The notes beneath the pieces are model-generated. The model did no database searches, was not told the DNA's origin, and worked only from the letters and a program-made list of their open reading frames with translations. This document shows, in pieces, positions 5,837 to 5,925 of a stretch of 5,925 nucleotides of DNA. The DNA comes from an uncultured Oscillospiraceae bacterium. Lineage in GTDB: Bacteria; Bacillota; Clostridia; Oscillospirales; Acutalibacteraceae. The stretch is from NCBI GenBank assembly GCA_905203795.1, contig CAJKXG010000086.1, positions 1 through 5,925 of the forward strand, read 5' to 3'. The position numbers were made by a program, and so were the translations under genes. Positions within the stretch are counted from its first letter, which is position 1, and every line of letters starts with the position of its first letter.

Positions 5837-5925
5837 TCACTCCATGTTGCCTGTCAGCGTCATCACCGCCGCCAACGCCGCGAGCGGCGCCGTTTCACAG
5901 CGCAAAATCCGCTTGCCGAGCGTCG
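5837..5925 (-). CDS. rsmE: C-terminal end of RsmE-like 16S rRNA (uracil-1498-N3) methyltransferase, partial
   Basis: The minus-strand frame entering from the right edge encodes 28 residues before TGA (5839..5837): TLGKRILRCETAPLAALAAV followed by MTLTGNME. The pattern LGxRILRxETAPLAAL is the characteristic C-terminal helix of RsmE, a SPOUT (alpha/beta-knot) enzyme that methylates N3 of U1498 in 16S rRNA using S-adenosylmethionine; this tail lies by the knot that forms the cofactor site. The rest of the gene is outside the window. There is no clear terminator between its stop codon and the tRNA promoter, so some read-through into tRNA-Arg is possible. The assignment rests on a short but distinctive tail. 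Confidence 0.85.
   Translation of the reverse strand, partial: TLGKRILRCETAPLAALAAVMTLTGNME

Overview
This window looks like a chromosomal segment from an anaerobic, moderately GC-rich Firmicute, most likely a Clostridia/Oscillospiraceae (Ruminococcus-like) gut or rumen bacterium. The evidence is a type I dockerin of the ruminococcal style (repeats ending in DARMxLQYxVGK), strong AGGAGG-like ribosome binding sites, a glutamate 5-kinase without a PUA domain, and sigma-A type promoters. Every gene I can support is on the minus strand, so the window is best read from high to low coordinates.

In transcription order it holds: the last 28 codons of an rsmE-like 16S rRNA methyltransferase gene (5837-5925); a fully consensus promoter (TTGACA-17-TATAAT) driving tRNA-Arg(ACG) with encoded CCA (5666-5742); a long terminator hairpin just after the tRNA; a second good promoter (TTGCAT-17-TATACT, with a weak cre-like element between its boxes); and then three closely spaced genes. 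These are glgP, glycogen/maltodextrin phosphorylase (3081-5522, start moved inward from a TTG at 5549); a secreted 705-residue GH99/GH71-like hydrolase with a C-terminal dockerin (922-3039, gap 41 bp); and proB, glutamate 5-kinase (128-901, gap 20 bp). A GC-rich hairpin (86-117) ends this unit. It is followed at once by a new promoter (TTGACC-17-TATGAT) and the first codons of a gene that runs off the left edge.

The three-gene unit is functionally mixed. GlgP breaks down storage or imported alpha-glucan in the cytosol. The dockerin enzyme should be exported and held on a cellulosome-like scaffold, where it attacks an unknown glycan. ProB starts proline synthesis. Only the first two share an obvious carbohydrate theme; proB may simply share the transcript. 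I see no CRISPR array, insertion sequence, phage gene, riboswitch or broken gene, and no non-coding stretch longer than about 145 bases. I found no convincing new system. The most interesting items are the unassigned dockerin hydrolase, with its unidentified beta-rich module, and its place between glgP and proB.
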